Source: Rhododendron vialii (taxonomy: Eukaryota > Streptophyta > Magnoliopsida > Ericales > Ericaceae). Taken from it: a stretch of 64,000 bases of DNA. This document shows, piece after piece, positions 46,384 through 58,468 of this stretch. The notes below the pieces were generated by a model. That model saw only the letters and a program-made list of their open reading frames with translations. It did not search any database and was not told the DNA's origin. The position numbers and the translations under genes were made by a program. Position 1 is the first letter of the stretch. The number at the start of each line of letters is the position of its first letter. The stretch is taken from contig NC_080569.1 in the NCBI RefSeq assembly GCF_030253575.1, positions 27,937,501-28,001,500 of the forward strand, given 5' to 3'.

Positions 46384-48067
46384 CCTCTTAGGTTTGAATT
46401 TGAGATAGATTCAGGGCTTGTTTGTTTGTTTGCTTCCAAGTAGATGGATCAAGTGCTATCCCAAGGGCTAGGAATCTCTCTTGCCTACATCTTTTCTTTC
46501 TTTATGTTGTGTGTAGAGGAATTGCATTGTTCATATTATTAAGACAAGCTCATTAACGGGAACTGCTAGGTGGAGACACTGCAGTAATTGCAGAGACGGG
46601 GGACTCGTGGTTCAATTGTCAGAAGCTTCGTCTTCCTGAAAATTGCGGGTAAGTCAGGGTTTCTCATCGATCTAACATAACTTCTCCTACTTTTAAAGAA
46701 GTAATAAACCTCGTGTTATTTTCATCAACTGAGATGTAGGTTGCATTAAGGTACTGGTCACATTTTTATGGGATACAAAGCTTCTGTGTTCCTTTTCATT
46801 TGGCCACAATAACAACCAAGAAATGTTGTCATTGGGGCTGTGTCATTTTGTCAAGTAGTGAATCTACAAAAATTTGGGCACTGCATTGATGTTTCATTCA
46901 AAGGTTGCTATAACTGAAAGGAACTTTTAAGATGCTTCGATATTAACTATTCAAAATTTCGCATCATATAGAGGTATTTAAGTCAAATGACATGTATCGT
47001 TTCATTCAAGTACGAATTTCAGATGCAGTATGGATCCATTGCGTGGTCTGTAGGTGCTACACTCGATTATGCTCAGGCTGCGAACGACAAGCGTGTGATT
47101 GCTTGCATTGGTGATGGGAGTTTCCATGTCAGTCACAGGGGTTGGAGTATCTAATTTCTGAATCACTAATTAGAGAAAATGTTGCGACGTTGCATCAAAT
47201 GGTTAAAAAAGGGTTGTCGGTCAGTTGGTAACATTGAGTAGTGTTTGCCGATGAAAAAGAGTGAAATGTTTTACACACTCCCTTTTCTATAAATGCACTC
47301 ACAGAAACCCTAACTTTGATACATTTGACGATGAAACTCTAAATTCACTCCTCCAATCCATCTATTTGTAAAATAGTAAAATGCCCGCGCCCAATGCTAC
47401 ACTGTCCAAAGCATAATGTTGATAATAGCTAATTTGCTTACTGATTGATAGGAAAAAACAGAAGCATAATCAACTGCCAAGATACCCCCTTTTTAGGAAC
47501 AGAGGTTCAATTTTGTTTTTATCCATGAAATTTATCATATAATATCTCAAACTCATATAAGAATTTTGAGTGCCCCTCATACCTTGGTGGTCAGATCACG
47601 ATCTTGCTTGAGTTAGAAGAACCACAAAAAATGAATGAAGTTGAGTAAGTTTGTTCCCTTTTTGTACAGGTAACAGCCCAGGATATATCTACAATGATTC
47701 GATGTGGGCAAAGGAGCATTATATTCCTCATAAACAACGGAGGATATACTATTGAAGTAGAGATTCATGATGGGCCATACAATGTGATCAAGAACTTAAA
47801 CTACACTGGCCTTGTTAATGCTATTCATAATGGGGAAGGCAAATGCTAGACTGCCAAGGTTAGCACACATACTTAAGCTTACATAGGATGGTTTAGAGAG
47901 ATTAAACAAGTTTGGGCAGATGACGGATTTAGTTTCTTATACTTGGTAGCGTCCATTAGTGTAGACACACATCTCTAGCCAATCTAAAGCATTGCTTAAA
48001 CCTCCTTGGGGCTATTAACTCCTTTGGGACTAGTCCTTACGGGGCTTTGCTCCAGCTTTAATTGAGC
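46384..48067 (+). pseudogene. Duplicated 3' fragment of pyruvate decarboxylase
   Basis: Collinear with 62317-64000 of the PDC gene, introns included, so a DNA-level copy and not a processed one. Exon 4 counterpart 46560-46648 (89 nt, acceptor CAG changed to CGG). Exon 5 counterpart 47010-47127 (118 nt, acceptor CAG changed to CAA, Gly to Ala and Gly to Asp changes). Exon 6 counterpart 47670-47858 (189 nt) with TAG at 47847 replacing a Trp codon. Exons 1-3 are absent; the left edge joins the CRK pseudogene in the middle of PDC intron 3. The right edge cannot be fixed because the parent runs off the window. Confidence 0.92.
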
Positions 48068-48635
48068 CCCCATTTGTGCACGATGGGATTCGGCCTCCAA
48101 GATTACTCGAGGCTGGGAGACCTGAATAACGAGAAAAAGGGAAGAATTGTTTAACTGATTATCAGACAAGTGTTCCATTTTTAAATAATTTTAACCACCT
48201 AATATTTTTCAAGATTCATAAATAGCTCGGTATGATGTAACTTATCTTGCAGCTTACTGTTTTTTTATTGTTTGATCGGCCTTGCAGCTTACTGTTTGTT
48301 ATCAAATATCGCTAACATTATACATACTTCTTTAGTAATCAAATTTCTTATATGGCTATGTGTAGCTTCTTTTTATTCAAACTCTCAATTATGTATATGC
48401 AGCATTATTTTCGAATTTGTATCTTGAAATTCGCTAACTGGTATTTCATAGTATAATCTTTCAACTTATTGGTCCCAAATGCAGGTATGTGTGCTGTAGT
48501 TTCTGTTTTAAGCAAATTAAAAAATAAAAATGATTTGATTGATGGTCTCTGACGCTTATTTTCTAGGAACGTTTTTAAAACTAACCCATTTTCAGGAAAT
48601 GTTAAAATCATGTTTCAGATTCTGGAAACCTTAAA
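48068..48635. other. Possible continuation of the PDC copy, no exon seen
   Basis: AT-rich; may match PDC intron 6 beyond the right edge of the window. No last-exon sequence recognised. Confidence 0.4.
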
Positions 48636-48639
48636 AGAT

Positions 48640-49423
48640 TTCTATACTAGAGCTTGGCTACCAATACCACCTCGTTCTTGAATTCTAGTGCACCATGCCA
48701 TAAGGTTCGAGATAGCCTTTTTACAGCTACCTCTTGTCCATTTGGAAGTATTAAGCCTTGAGCATACAAAACAACCTGCGAAAATTTTAGATCCCATGTA
48801 GGACAACTTTTGAAAATTTCAAATGATTTCAGAAAAACGAGAAATACCTTGTATGTAGACTAGACCGAATCTGCCTTCACAAATTTTTTTACCATCTGAG
48901 AAGTTGTTCGCGGCAGCTTGAATTGTACCCAAATCATATTGCAAAGATTGCATTAGACCTCTTAGGTTTGAATTTGAGATAGATTCAGGGCTTATTTGTT
49001 TGTTTGCTTCCAAGTAGATGGATCAAGTGCTATCCTAAGGGCTAGGAATCTCTCTTGCCTACATCTTTTCTTTCTTCATGTTGTGTGTAGAGGAATTGCA
49101 TTGTTCATATTATTAAGACAAGCTCATTAACAAGAACTGCTAGGTGAAGACACTGCAGTAATTGCAGAGATGGGGGACTCGTGGTTCAATTGTCAGAAGC
49201 TTTGTCTTCCTGAAAATTGCGGGTAAGTCAGGGTTTCTCATCGATCTAACATAACTTCTTCTACTTTTAAAGAAGTAATAAACCTCGTGTTATTTTCATC
49301 AACTGAGATGTAGGTTGCATTAAGGTACTGGTCACGTTTTTATGGGATACAAAACTTCTGTGTTCCTTTTCATTTTAGCCACAATAAAAACCAAGAAATG
49401 TTGTCATTGGGGCCGTGTCATTG
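48640..49423. pseudogene. Second copy of the CRK/PDC junction
   Basis: Repeats 46064-46850: the - strand CRK exons (48924-48842 with SLQYDLGTIQAAANNFSD, still in frame here; 48776-48642 with [14 protein letters not shown]) joined to PDC intron 3 and exon 4 (49134-49222, 89 nt, acceptor CAG changed to CAA). It ends within PDC intron 4. No function possible. Confidence 0.88.
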
Positions 49424-49427
49424 AACC

Positions 49428-49540
49428 CCACATGTAAATTAGGAGTACTAGATTGGAGAGTATTCTCCTTGTTATTGAAAACCAGAAACGGAAAAACTAG
49501 TACAGCGTACAGCCGCTGGTTTCTCCACTTTACAGTCCAT
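49428..49540. repeat. Copy of the block at 42755-42860
   Basis: Direct repeat of the left bracket, abutting the second junction copy. Confidence 0.7.
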
Positions 49541-49794
49541 TCTCCTCTTTTATTTGACTCCACAACGGTCTTTCTTACTTTATTTATTTTGGCAGTAATT
49601 TGTTCTCTAGGGGATAAAAAAAAGTGAGTAATTTTGTCACTCCTCTATTTTGTTTATGTCACTCTCTTTTGTGACTTTATTATATGATTTATTTTGTGAG
49701 AGAATATGAGTGGTATTAACAAAAAAGAGAGTAGCAAAATCAATTCCCTAAAAAAATGGCAATAATTCATGTGATCCAACTAAAAGCATTGCGA

Positions 49795-50635
49795 TCAAGG
49801 ATGGAACCAGGGGAGGTTTAGTGGCGGCGGCCGCCATGACAAGAATTTTAGAAAATGCAATTATTATATATAAAAAAACAAAATTATCCCCAACTTATAT
49901 AGTCTTGCCACCGCTAGATTTTTTTTTCCTCATTTTTTGTTATATACTAGTCCTAAATCCCCTATTTCTTTTCAAGAAAGGAGACTCAAAAAGTATTTAC
50001 TAAATTTAATGGGCCAATGTGAAATAATATAAAGGATGAGGTGTAATTAAGGAAAAAAACACTCCACATTTTAACCCTAAAATAATTTAACCTAAAAAAA
50101 TTAAACAAGTTAACCTAAATATTCGGAAGTAGTACTGTAGGGGATTTCTTTTTTATTTTCGATTCTCAGTTCCAAATTTCCAATGGCGGCACTGTGTTAA
50201 TTCTCGTTTAGCGCAGTACTGGACTTCCGAAACAATAAAAAGCCATTTATTGTTTGGCATTTTGTGTGAATTTCTCAAACTTCATTGGGGAAAGATTAAT
50301 TTTCTTCAATTTTTTAATATTCAATTGAAGTTTCTTGATCACATTCATTGAGAAGGACATATCTAGAAGTTTTGACATCAATTCCATCATCGATGCTTTT
50401 AACGACATGAAAGAGCATCGGGCACAATTCAAGATATCTCACTTTAGTAGATAGATTAAATTAAAATTAGTCTTTTTCCGTACTCCATGTGCAAATGACA
50501 AACATCATTTACTATAATTTTTGTTATGTTATTTTAATTTTTTCTAGAGTCGATGACTATTAATATTAATGCATTTTTTATTCTTTTAGTATATATTTCG
50601 TCACTGTTAGGGTTAAATCCTGGTTCCGTCCCAGA
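49795..50635. mobile_element. Possible non-autonomous hAT-like element
   Basis: Starts ggatggaaccaggggagg; the right edge inverted reads gggacggaaccaggattt. The gga-ccagg terminal pattern and AT-rich, transposase-free interior suit a hAT-like deletion derivative. Target duplication not resolved. A 61-codon - strand frame inside (50247-50432) is not recognised. Confidence 0.4.
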
Positions 50636-52080
50636 TTGCGGTACATTTATTCTGCCATATAAAATTTGAACATCGATCTCATAACACAAGAGCGCCTTGG
50701 GTTTTACTGTTACAACTCACAATTACTCCATAGGAATCGGAATTTTTGTGGAAAACTAGTACTGTAGCGTGATTTTTTTTTTATCAGCAAAAGAAAAATT
50801 CATTACCATAAAAGAAGTGTAGCATGATGTTATGAGGGAACGATCTTTTTATAGGAACTAAAATGATTACTAATGTAACTTGTTAATGAAAATTTTATTT
50901 GAATCACTTACCACAAAAAAAATACAAATTTATTTGAACAAATTTCCCTATAATAACTGTTTTTCTTTATCGTTTTTTTTATGCATTATACTTTTTACAA
51001 TGCAAAAAGAACTATCAAACAGATGAAAAGCCTGTGTGCATAGATATTGTTACAAAAATTTGAATATATATATACATGGTTAGAATCATCTAAGTCACAT
51101 TATTCCTGCAAAAATAATAACCCCTCCCCGTGTATCGGTTTGTTTGACTCGTTTATGAATTTGTTAACAGTAGTATTTTGTTTTTAAAAAAGGGAATTGA
51201 TTTTGAGGCTTTCTTTTTTATAATCACACCTTTTTTTTGTTCTCTTGTGACATGAATTTACAAAATTAACCTTTCACTTATATACTCTTTCATACTTGGA
51301 ACGTCAATATTTTGAATTCGAATCATAAGGAAAAAAAAGAAGAAAGAGTGTGATTATAAAAAAAGTACGAAAATCACTACCATAATAACACTCCTACTAC
51401 TATGATCACTTTTGTACTGCCGCTTCCACTCCATGTCGCCTTCTCTCTGGTCCGTTGGACACCCGCTTGTTTCTATCTCTTGGGGCAATCGGTTGGCTTA
51501 ACGGTGTGGTATGTCTTGGCAGCAGTTGGAGGCAAGGTTGTGAGGTTTCCCATCGTATATCACTCCTGAATGAATACAACTTTGGCTTAATGGCAAAGGG
51601 GAGGCTTTTAGTAAACGTTTGGTGTGGCGCGGACCAGGGCGTTGCAGATCTAGTGATGCTTGGAGCCTTGATTGTCAGTTTCTCAGGCCGTTTGTGAGAA
51701 TCGAATCGGTGATTTTTCGACAGTCATTCTTGGGATCCGGGAATGTGAGGGGTTCACAGTTGTGTGAGCCATCGTTTAGTGGTCTGATGGATTTCGGTTC
51801 ACGGCCCAAGCAGGTGGGTTTCTGTTGGTGATGGTTTGGTTTGCCTGGTGTGGTGGTTGGCAACGTGGAGGTGGTAGCGACGACTGTCAATCTGTTTTAG
51901 GTTAGGTGTTTGGGCTAGATTTGGCCTTTTGGTATTGTCCATTTGTTTTCGGCCCTATTCAGTGTTTCGGGTCTGGCCCTAGGAGTTTTGGGCTATGTCC
52001 CTTTAGAAATTTGTCCAATCTTTGGTTGGATCGATCCCCTTTTCCCCTCTCTCATCTACTCTTATCAATTTTTTTTAATA
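50636..52080. other. Gene-free interval
   Basis: 50636-51440 is AT-rich without recognisable features. 51440-52075 is GT/GC-richer with several short open frames and phrases like those of the LINE tail at 38855 (gtgtggt, gggctagatttgg), ending in a T run; possibly another degenerate LINE 3' region. Confidence 0.4.
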
Positions 52081-52457
52081 CTAGTCTAATGCGCGTGCTT
52101 CGCACGTTTCCGCATGCTCATTGGATTAATTGCTCGAGGGAAAGTGTTCATAACGAGGTTGGATAAATGTTGGACATGATTTCGAAGAGAGTTCGTTCAG
52201 TTTTCGAATTCTGCACATTTCTTCTGCTTAAATTTACTGCCAAGGTGGAAGATGTTTGAGTTGCGAATGATGAAGTCTCGAATAGCAAAATACTCCAGTA
52301 GCCACATGTACACGTTTTGCAGATGCCATTTCATTGCTGGTTTTGCTAGTTCATTGCACACGTTCAGTTTTGTTTTATATGCATATGCCATTTTCCTTGC
52401 TGTTGCTTTTGTTTCCGCCCAAAATCCAGGGTAGCCTAAATCTTTCATTCATTTCAG

Positions 52458-52522
52458 AGGGATAGAGCTTTGCTTTCGGTTGGCATTGATCCTACTACCA
52501 TAAATCCAAATGTACTTGCTAT
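52458..52522 (+). pseudogene. Exon-like fragment, unknown gene
   Basis: Between tttcatttcag and gtaagtg lies a 65-nt open stretch reading RDRALLSVGIDPTTINPNVL. It looks like an internal exon with good splice sites, on the strand opposite to the Helitron. I do not recognise the protein, and no neighbouring exon was found. Confidence 0.35.
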
Positions 52523-53538
52523 GTAAGTGTTTCAGGAATTGATTGACACTCGCCCAAACAGTTTGGCTTACCTGTTATAGTTCACTCTTACATTATATGT
52601 CGTATGAATATGAAACTCCCAAGTGAAAGGTCTTTAATTTTTGAAAGCAATCCGTTTCAACATTCCATGTAACTGAAATGCAGCAAAATTCTGGAAAGTG
52701 CCTCAGGTCTATGATTTTCCATGAATTTCCCGCATCAATAGTGTGGACTCATCAATGAGATGTTTAGTTTCATATACAAGGAAATTACACAATTCATGCC
52801 TAGGTGCTGGTGTTAGTGACCTTAACTGAGTGAAGGGATTTGTGATCACAGATTTACTATAAATCTCCCTTGCTAATTGGATATGCTTCCACCAGAAGTC
52901 AGACAATGCTATTCTTAAGGCATCTCAATACTTTTTAGGTTCACGTAATTGGAAGCAGGATAACCTATCTTAAATTCAATCCCATCCTTTTGATGTGGTA
53001 AACCGTTGAACATGGTGGAGGGCCAATGCAAAAATTTTGGTGCCCGTCGTCCATGGAGTAGATTTTGATATTGTATTTTCCTTTGATCCACAATGCCATC
53101 TTTGTTTAGAAAGGTCAACCTTGAATCAACTTCAGTCAAATAGGACAACCATGGCTAGCCACCAGCAATTTACTTGTGTAGTCTCGTGCTAGATATGTTA
53201 AAACTTTGACCAGGTACTAATACTAAGGTGGTAATTCATTTAAGCGACACCATAGAAAATAATAAATTACAATAAGAAACTTTCTATTAGATATTCAGAT
53301 ACATAACCCAATCAAGCTGCTGTTGTGCTAGAGTTTTACAAAACAAGCAAAACTAAAATCCTATAAAACAATGCAAATAATGCTAATTTTTGCTCGGAAG
53401 AAACAAGAACAGGTAATATAAACACCTAAATGAAGTCTTGACATTTGAAGTCATTCTTTAGTGCTCCTCACTTTGTTCTTCATATACTTTTCGAAATCTA
53501 CAACGGTAAAGTTGCTTTACAAAGCTGCTGCCTAACTT

Positions 53539-54556
53539 TTTTTTGAAATCGAAAAAATATTTTATTGATAAACTCGAGATAACGGGTACATTGAGGAAAA
53601 GAGAAGGGGGAGAGAAGAGAAGAGCAGGAAGGGAGACCACATGACATGCCACGTAGCCATCACAATGCATCAGTGAAAAGTTGAGAAGAAAACAGTAGAT
53701 TACATCCATAACAGAAACAATATGCATACGTCCAGATAATATTCTGAGTTTGGACAATTATATATCCAACACACGAAAAGATCATTTCATTCAGAGCATG
53801 TTTCAATTCATTCCAAGTAGTAACAGCACCAAATTCTGCAATCGCGGCATACATAGCATCACATGATCATCGACCTCTTCACAGAGAGAAATGGCTATAC
53901 AATAAAGCAAGGGAAGAGAATCACCTTGCCAATGAGTAACATTTCCACGAAGAGACTACATAAATGATTCCTTTGCCTTGAGCAAATAGCAGGCTGCATA
54001 ATTGATTTCTTTCCCTTGATCAAACAACAGCAGCATTACCATATCCTCCCCAGAACGTAGCAGCAAGTAACATAAGACATAAGTAGCACAACAACAATAA
54101 TGCCTCCATTTAGAGAAATGTAAACATCCAAAACCAAAGCTTGCACCATAGCTTTCCAATAATGAGCATCCAAAGAGATAGCCTGATTACCCACCCCAGC
54201 TCAATGTGCTAGATGTCACCAGATAAAAGTGTCCACAAGGCAACAAAAAGATCCAATACCTAGAACCAATATAGACTCAACCCCACTAACCAACCAGAAG
54301 CCAGACACTTCCCAAAAAAAACATGGAAGAACAAAAAAGGACAAGGAACAAGCCATCCACCTCAGAAAGGCAGCCCCAAAAAATCAAGAAGAAACAAGCA
54401 AAAGCTAGCAACCCCTTTCAAAGCAGCCTTAGAAAACCCATAAAAGACAAACAAAACCAGCAACCACCCTCAAAAAACTACTCAAGGCTACAAGGCAGGA
54501 CTCAAAAACGCCAAAAAAACGACCACAACCAGACCTCTCCTTTTCCATAAAGTCTT
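53539..54556 (-). mobile_element. LINE fragment nested in the Helitron
   Basis: The direct repeat TGCCTAACTT (53529-53538, 54557-54566) brackets about 1 kb that ends, on the - strand, in a poly-A (T run at 53539). Near 53910-53850 the - strand reads LCEEVDDHVMLC, like the zinc-binding region at the end of LINE reverse transcriptase proteins. Otherwise full of stops. Confidence 0.65.
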
Positions 54557-54730
54557 TGCCTAACTTAGAGTCAGGTTCTAAGTTTATCTTCATCCACATT
54601 TTGGTTGTTCTTGAGTCCTTGACAAATGCCATAGAACATCAAAATTTGGTATACTGTAAACATAACTTTATTGGTAACCATCAAGATTAGTTAGCAGGGA
54701 TGACAAAAAGCTCAATTTTTTTTTTTTTTT

Positions 54731-54749
54731 GGGGGGGGGGGGGGGGGGG
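54731..54749 (+). repeat. 19-base poly-G tract next to poly-T
   Basis: t(12) followed by g(19). Such runs are unstable and error-prone in sequencing, so the length is uncertain. Confidence 0.8.
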
Positions 54750-56175
54750 TGTTAAATGTTCTTCCATGTTGAGGAAATCTCTTTGTTTTCCACATTCTTC
54801 CATGTTGAGGAAATCTCTTTGTTTTCCACAAACTTTTAATCCTCACATTTAGTGTAGGTAGACTTCATAGAGAATGTGAGGTCTTACTCCATTTCCATTG
54901 TAAAACATCTTGTGTCATCCATTTGGACTGTAGATAGAATCTGTTTTAGATTGTTGAGTTGCTCCTCATCCCAAATGTATAAAGATCTTCTAAACTGGAG
55001 ATTCCAAGACCTTTGATTCTCTCTGTGGCCAAGGATCAAGGGCAGAATGTATTACCATTTGATCTAACTGACAAGTAACAAATAGTGAAGACTAAGGTCC
55101 TAAACAACTACAAATATCTCTTCTATCAACCTCATTGCTCTCTAAAGTACGTGTCAGCATATTTGATAAATAAAATCCATGTCTCAATATAAGCAGCGGA
55201 ATCATACAATCATAACCAGTGTATGTATTCTAACTTTCGGTTTCAAAGAAGAAGAGTAACCAAGGGACCTGCTTTTGATGAATTCCACAAGGACGGCCTA
55301 ATTCAGTCCACACATCTTGCATTAACACAACATAAGCATTACACAAAAAAATTTGCTCAAAGTCAATGAAGTTACTATTTTTGGTTGTAGAGATTGGAAA
55401 GCTATTACCTATTTTGTTATCCTGGTAGCTTTTCTTATGGGTGCAATATTTCTCTTCCATCTCCTTGGTACTTTTCTTATGTTTTCTCACAGTTTAAAAT
55501 AGCACTACAGCTTGTGCAAACAGGGACTTACATCATAAACTTTTGGAATTTTTTGAATTCTCCATAAAAATTCCAAAATGTTCAAACTTTTCAATGGATG
55601 AAGATAGCCTAATCGGTTATGTTCATTGTTCTTAGTTCATTCACAAATCTTCTACCAGTCTGTGATTCATTGCTGCACTATTGCTTAAACTACAAGCCTG
55701 GAGAATGATACATACGGCACAAGTCGTTGACCTTCTTGACCATTCTTGATTTCCTTCTCTGCTTTGTTGATACTGGTAGAATAAGGTCCCAATCCCGATA
55801 TAAATCGTTCCAATTAATCACTTAAAGTGAAGAAATTTCCAACCAATGAACCATAGAACCAACTTACCTCTATGCAAAATCAACACCAACAATCACAATC
55901 AGAATCATATGCAAACCCATTAGTCAAAAATATTGCAATAGTTTCCCTTCGTTAAAAACACACACACAAAAACTTAAACCTCAAGACAAATAAGACCTCA
56001 CAATCAAGTTACTATCAGTATGACATAAGCACTCACTTTCGAATAAATCTAATTTCTGTATAATTGAATGAAACAATCAAGGAAAGAGGTATCAGTATCC
56101 AACATGAAAACAAAATCACCTCTCTTGTTCTCGTGAATAATTGAGGGCCAGAGAGAGAAGGGTGTGCATATTTAC

Positions 56176-56640
56176 CTTGAGAATCACGTAGAGACGAACC
56201 ATTCGACTCCCAACGCTTTCCTTCATGACAAGGAGGAACTTTCACAACTGAAATCAAAATGGAACCCAAGCAAATCAGTTGAAAATGCTGCTAACATTCA
56301 AAACTGAATCAACACATCTACTCAATTGCACCGATCTAATTCTCATCATATACGATGCAACAAGGAGAATCGAAACTATGTCTTGAACTTTATTAAGATC
56401 AGCAAAATGATTGTGGAGCTGAATCAATTCAAGTGACTTACAACCGCAAGATCGAACAAATCGAATCAAAATCGAAATCGATCGAAACAGCAAATAAACC
56501 AATAACTTACCTCTTATGACACGTTCTCTTTCGTTGTAGCCGTAATCAAGACACGAATGAGGTGAACCAATAACAAATCTTCCATCTCTTTTGAAGACCC
56601 CCACAGCCGTAAGAACAGTGCTGTGATGATGAGCTAGAAC
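56176..56640 (-). pseudogene. Two spliceable exons of an unknown gene inside the Helitron
   Basis: The upstream exon ends at 56511 before GTAAGT and reads VGVFKRDGRFVIGSPHSCLD and YGYNERERVIR. The next exon (56247-56176) follows a TTTCAG acceptor, reads VKVPPCHEGKRWESNGSSLR and ends before GTAAAT. The phases join correctly. I do not recognise the product. Likely a captured gene fragment or a low-expressed transcript, given the Helitron around it. Confidence 0.35.
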
Positions 56641-57169
56641 AGTTAAACGGCTTAATAAGTACCAGATTTCCGTGGAAGCAGGGAAGAAGTACCAATCTAG
56701 CGAGTAAAAGCCGGAGAAAATACCATGAATTCAACAAATGAAGTACAGATTTGGAGAGTAAAAGCCGGAAGACCGACCATCGTCTATCTTGCATCTATCG
56801 CTCTCTACCAGTTATAGCTAAAACGTGAGAATACCCAAACTAACCAAACAACAACACCTGTAAGGGCAAAAAGTAAAGCAGTAGTTGAGAGGGCAATAAT
56901 GTCATTTCACAACTGGCCTTGGCACAAAAAAATGAAGGTCAATAAGGTAATTTCACACAATGCCATGGCTTACCAACCTAGGTTCTTTTATTACAAGTGT
57001 ATTGATAACTGACGGATGTCCGAGCCTAAAAGCACGTTGAAATGTAACATAATCTCAACTTAAAGAAATTACCAGTACTACCTGATTGCTCTACGAAATA
57101 TTTGTAATCTCCACAAAGTGTTAGTTACCATTTGAAATATTTTTCTATTTGATCATACAAAAATGCAGA

Positions 57170-57270
57170 CACATCACTTAGAGACACATCAATCACACCC
57201 CTCTCACATACAGGTGGGTCCGCACCTGTATGTGAGAGGGATGTGATTGATGTGCCTCTAAGGTGATGTG
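57170..57270. mobile_element. 101-bp hairpin element
   Basis: The left arm cacatcacttagagacacat ... cacatacaggtg pairs with cacctgtatgtgagaggg ... aggtgatgtg around a 5-base loop (ggtcc). Arms of about 47 bp with few mismatches. No function known. Confidence 0.7.
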
Positions 57271-57836
57271 CCCCTAGCACCATCTATCCCTCTCTGTGCT
57301 CACTTTTTAATCAATATATCTCTATGTAAAATAATGTTGCCTTATATTAGAGGTGAGAATAGAGGGATAGATTTAAAATGAGGATAGAGAGAGATAAATT
57401 TATTAGGAGAATATTCTCTATTTTAAAAAAAAAGATCTGATGACTATAAATTTAACACATAAGTGATCTAACGGTTGTAGAGATTACTTTAATTTATATA
57501 TCTAAATATTTTCAATAGAAAATCGAGGGATTTGTTTGGTTGGAAATTTAATTTAGTTTAGTTTTGGTAGTGAGTGGAGAGAAATAAGGTAATGATTGAA
57601 GAGATGAGTAATGATTGGAGAAAAATAGAGATGAAAAAGTAATAATTGAAGAAATATAATAATAATTGAAGAAAAAAATAAAAAAATAATTGAAAAACTA
57701 AATTAAAATGTGAACCGAACACAACCGCTAGCGCTATGTTTTTTGCCCGCAACATTTCAAAAGAAGACTGCTACTGTGTTTTTGCGTAGACATTTGTCGT
57801 TGAAAAAAAAAAAACCATCGCTAATCAGCCAGTTAA
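57271..57836. other. Distal upstream region of PDC
   Basis: AT-rich with short repeats of aatgattgaagag/aataattgaaga at 57580-57700. No gene. Confidence 0.5.
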
Positions 57837-58188
57837 GAGCATCTCTAATCCACCTCTATTTTGGATGTGACACATTGAGGGGAGATTTTATAATTTATTC
57901 TCTTTTTTCTTCACTTTTTGTAGTTTTTGGGAGAATTTTTGAGGGACCTACCGTCCTTTTTAGAGTTTGGTCCTCCAAAAGTAAATTTGGTCCTCTAAAA
58001 ATGGCGCATCAAAAGTAAATTTGGAGTACAAAATTCCTCCAAACTCTAAAAAGGACGATGGGTCCCTCAAAAATTCTCCCAAAAAGTACAAAAAGTGAAG
58101 AAAAAATGAAATAAATTACAAAATTTTTCCTCAATGTGTTACATCTATACTCTATTTTGGAGGAAAAAGAGATGGATCGGAAATGCTC
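57837..58188. mobile_element. PIF/Harbinger-type MITE in the PDC promoter region
   Basis: Same family as 1963 and 19975: starts GAGCATCTCTAATCC, ends ATCGGAAATGCTC, flanked by TAA on both sides. The interior is a near-complete palindrome with aaaaaggacgatgggtccct-type blocks. It ends 281 bp before the PDC start codon. Confidence 0.8.
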
Positions 58189-58388
58189 TAAGCCAGAATC
58201 AAACAGATGAGCCTAAGCGGATCAAAAAAAAAAACAGATGAGCCTAAAATGGCACTCCCAGAAGAAGCAAAAACCATCAAACCGAACAAACCAGTCGCCT
58301 TTTTTGCCCACAACGGCCCCCAGAGTTCAAAACCACCTCACTCCCCCTCCCTCTCCCTCCCCCTCTTCCTCTCTCCTCCATCACAACC

Positions 58389-58396
58389 TATTTATA
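58389..58396 (+). promoter_or_regulatory. TATA box of PDC
   Basis: tatttata, 80 bp upstream of the ATG, followed by a C-rich leader. Confidence 0.6.
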
Positions 58397-58468
58397 CTAA
58401 ACCCCCCCCAAAACCACCTCCAAAACCCACCACTTGACTCATCGTAGCATTCATCTCTAACTCCGTCC

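Larger units (their letters stand above)
52081..57005 (-). mobile_element. Probable non-autonomous Helitron (4.9 kb) carrying gene fragments
   Basis: On the - strand it starts TCAATACACTTGTAATAAAA after host A and ends with hairpin CGTGC-GAA-GCACG, then CGCATTAGACTAG, before host T. This is the same layout as the Helitron at 23568. Subterminal text (gaaattaccttattgacc) is of the kind seen in plant Helitrons. No Rep/helicase sequence. Inside are exon-like pieces with proper splice sites and a nested LINE. The 3' end is strong; the 5' end rests on motif similarity only. Confidence 0.55.

Noticed and set aside
46384..47858. A second functional PDC gene
   Set aside because: Lacks exons 1-3, two splice acceptors are mutated and exon 6 has a stop.
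54323..54632. Lys/Gln-rich frame and its antisense partner
   Set aside because: Lies in the degenerate LINE insert; low-complexity A-rich sequence explains it.
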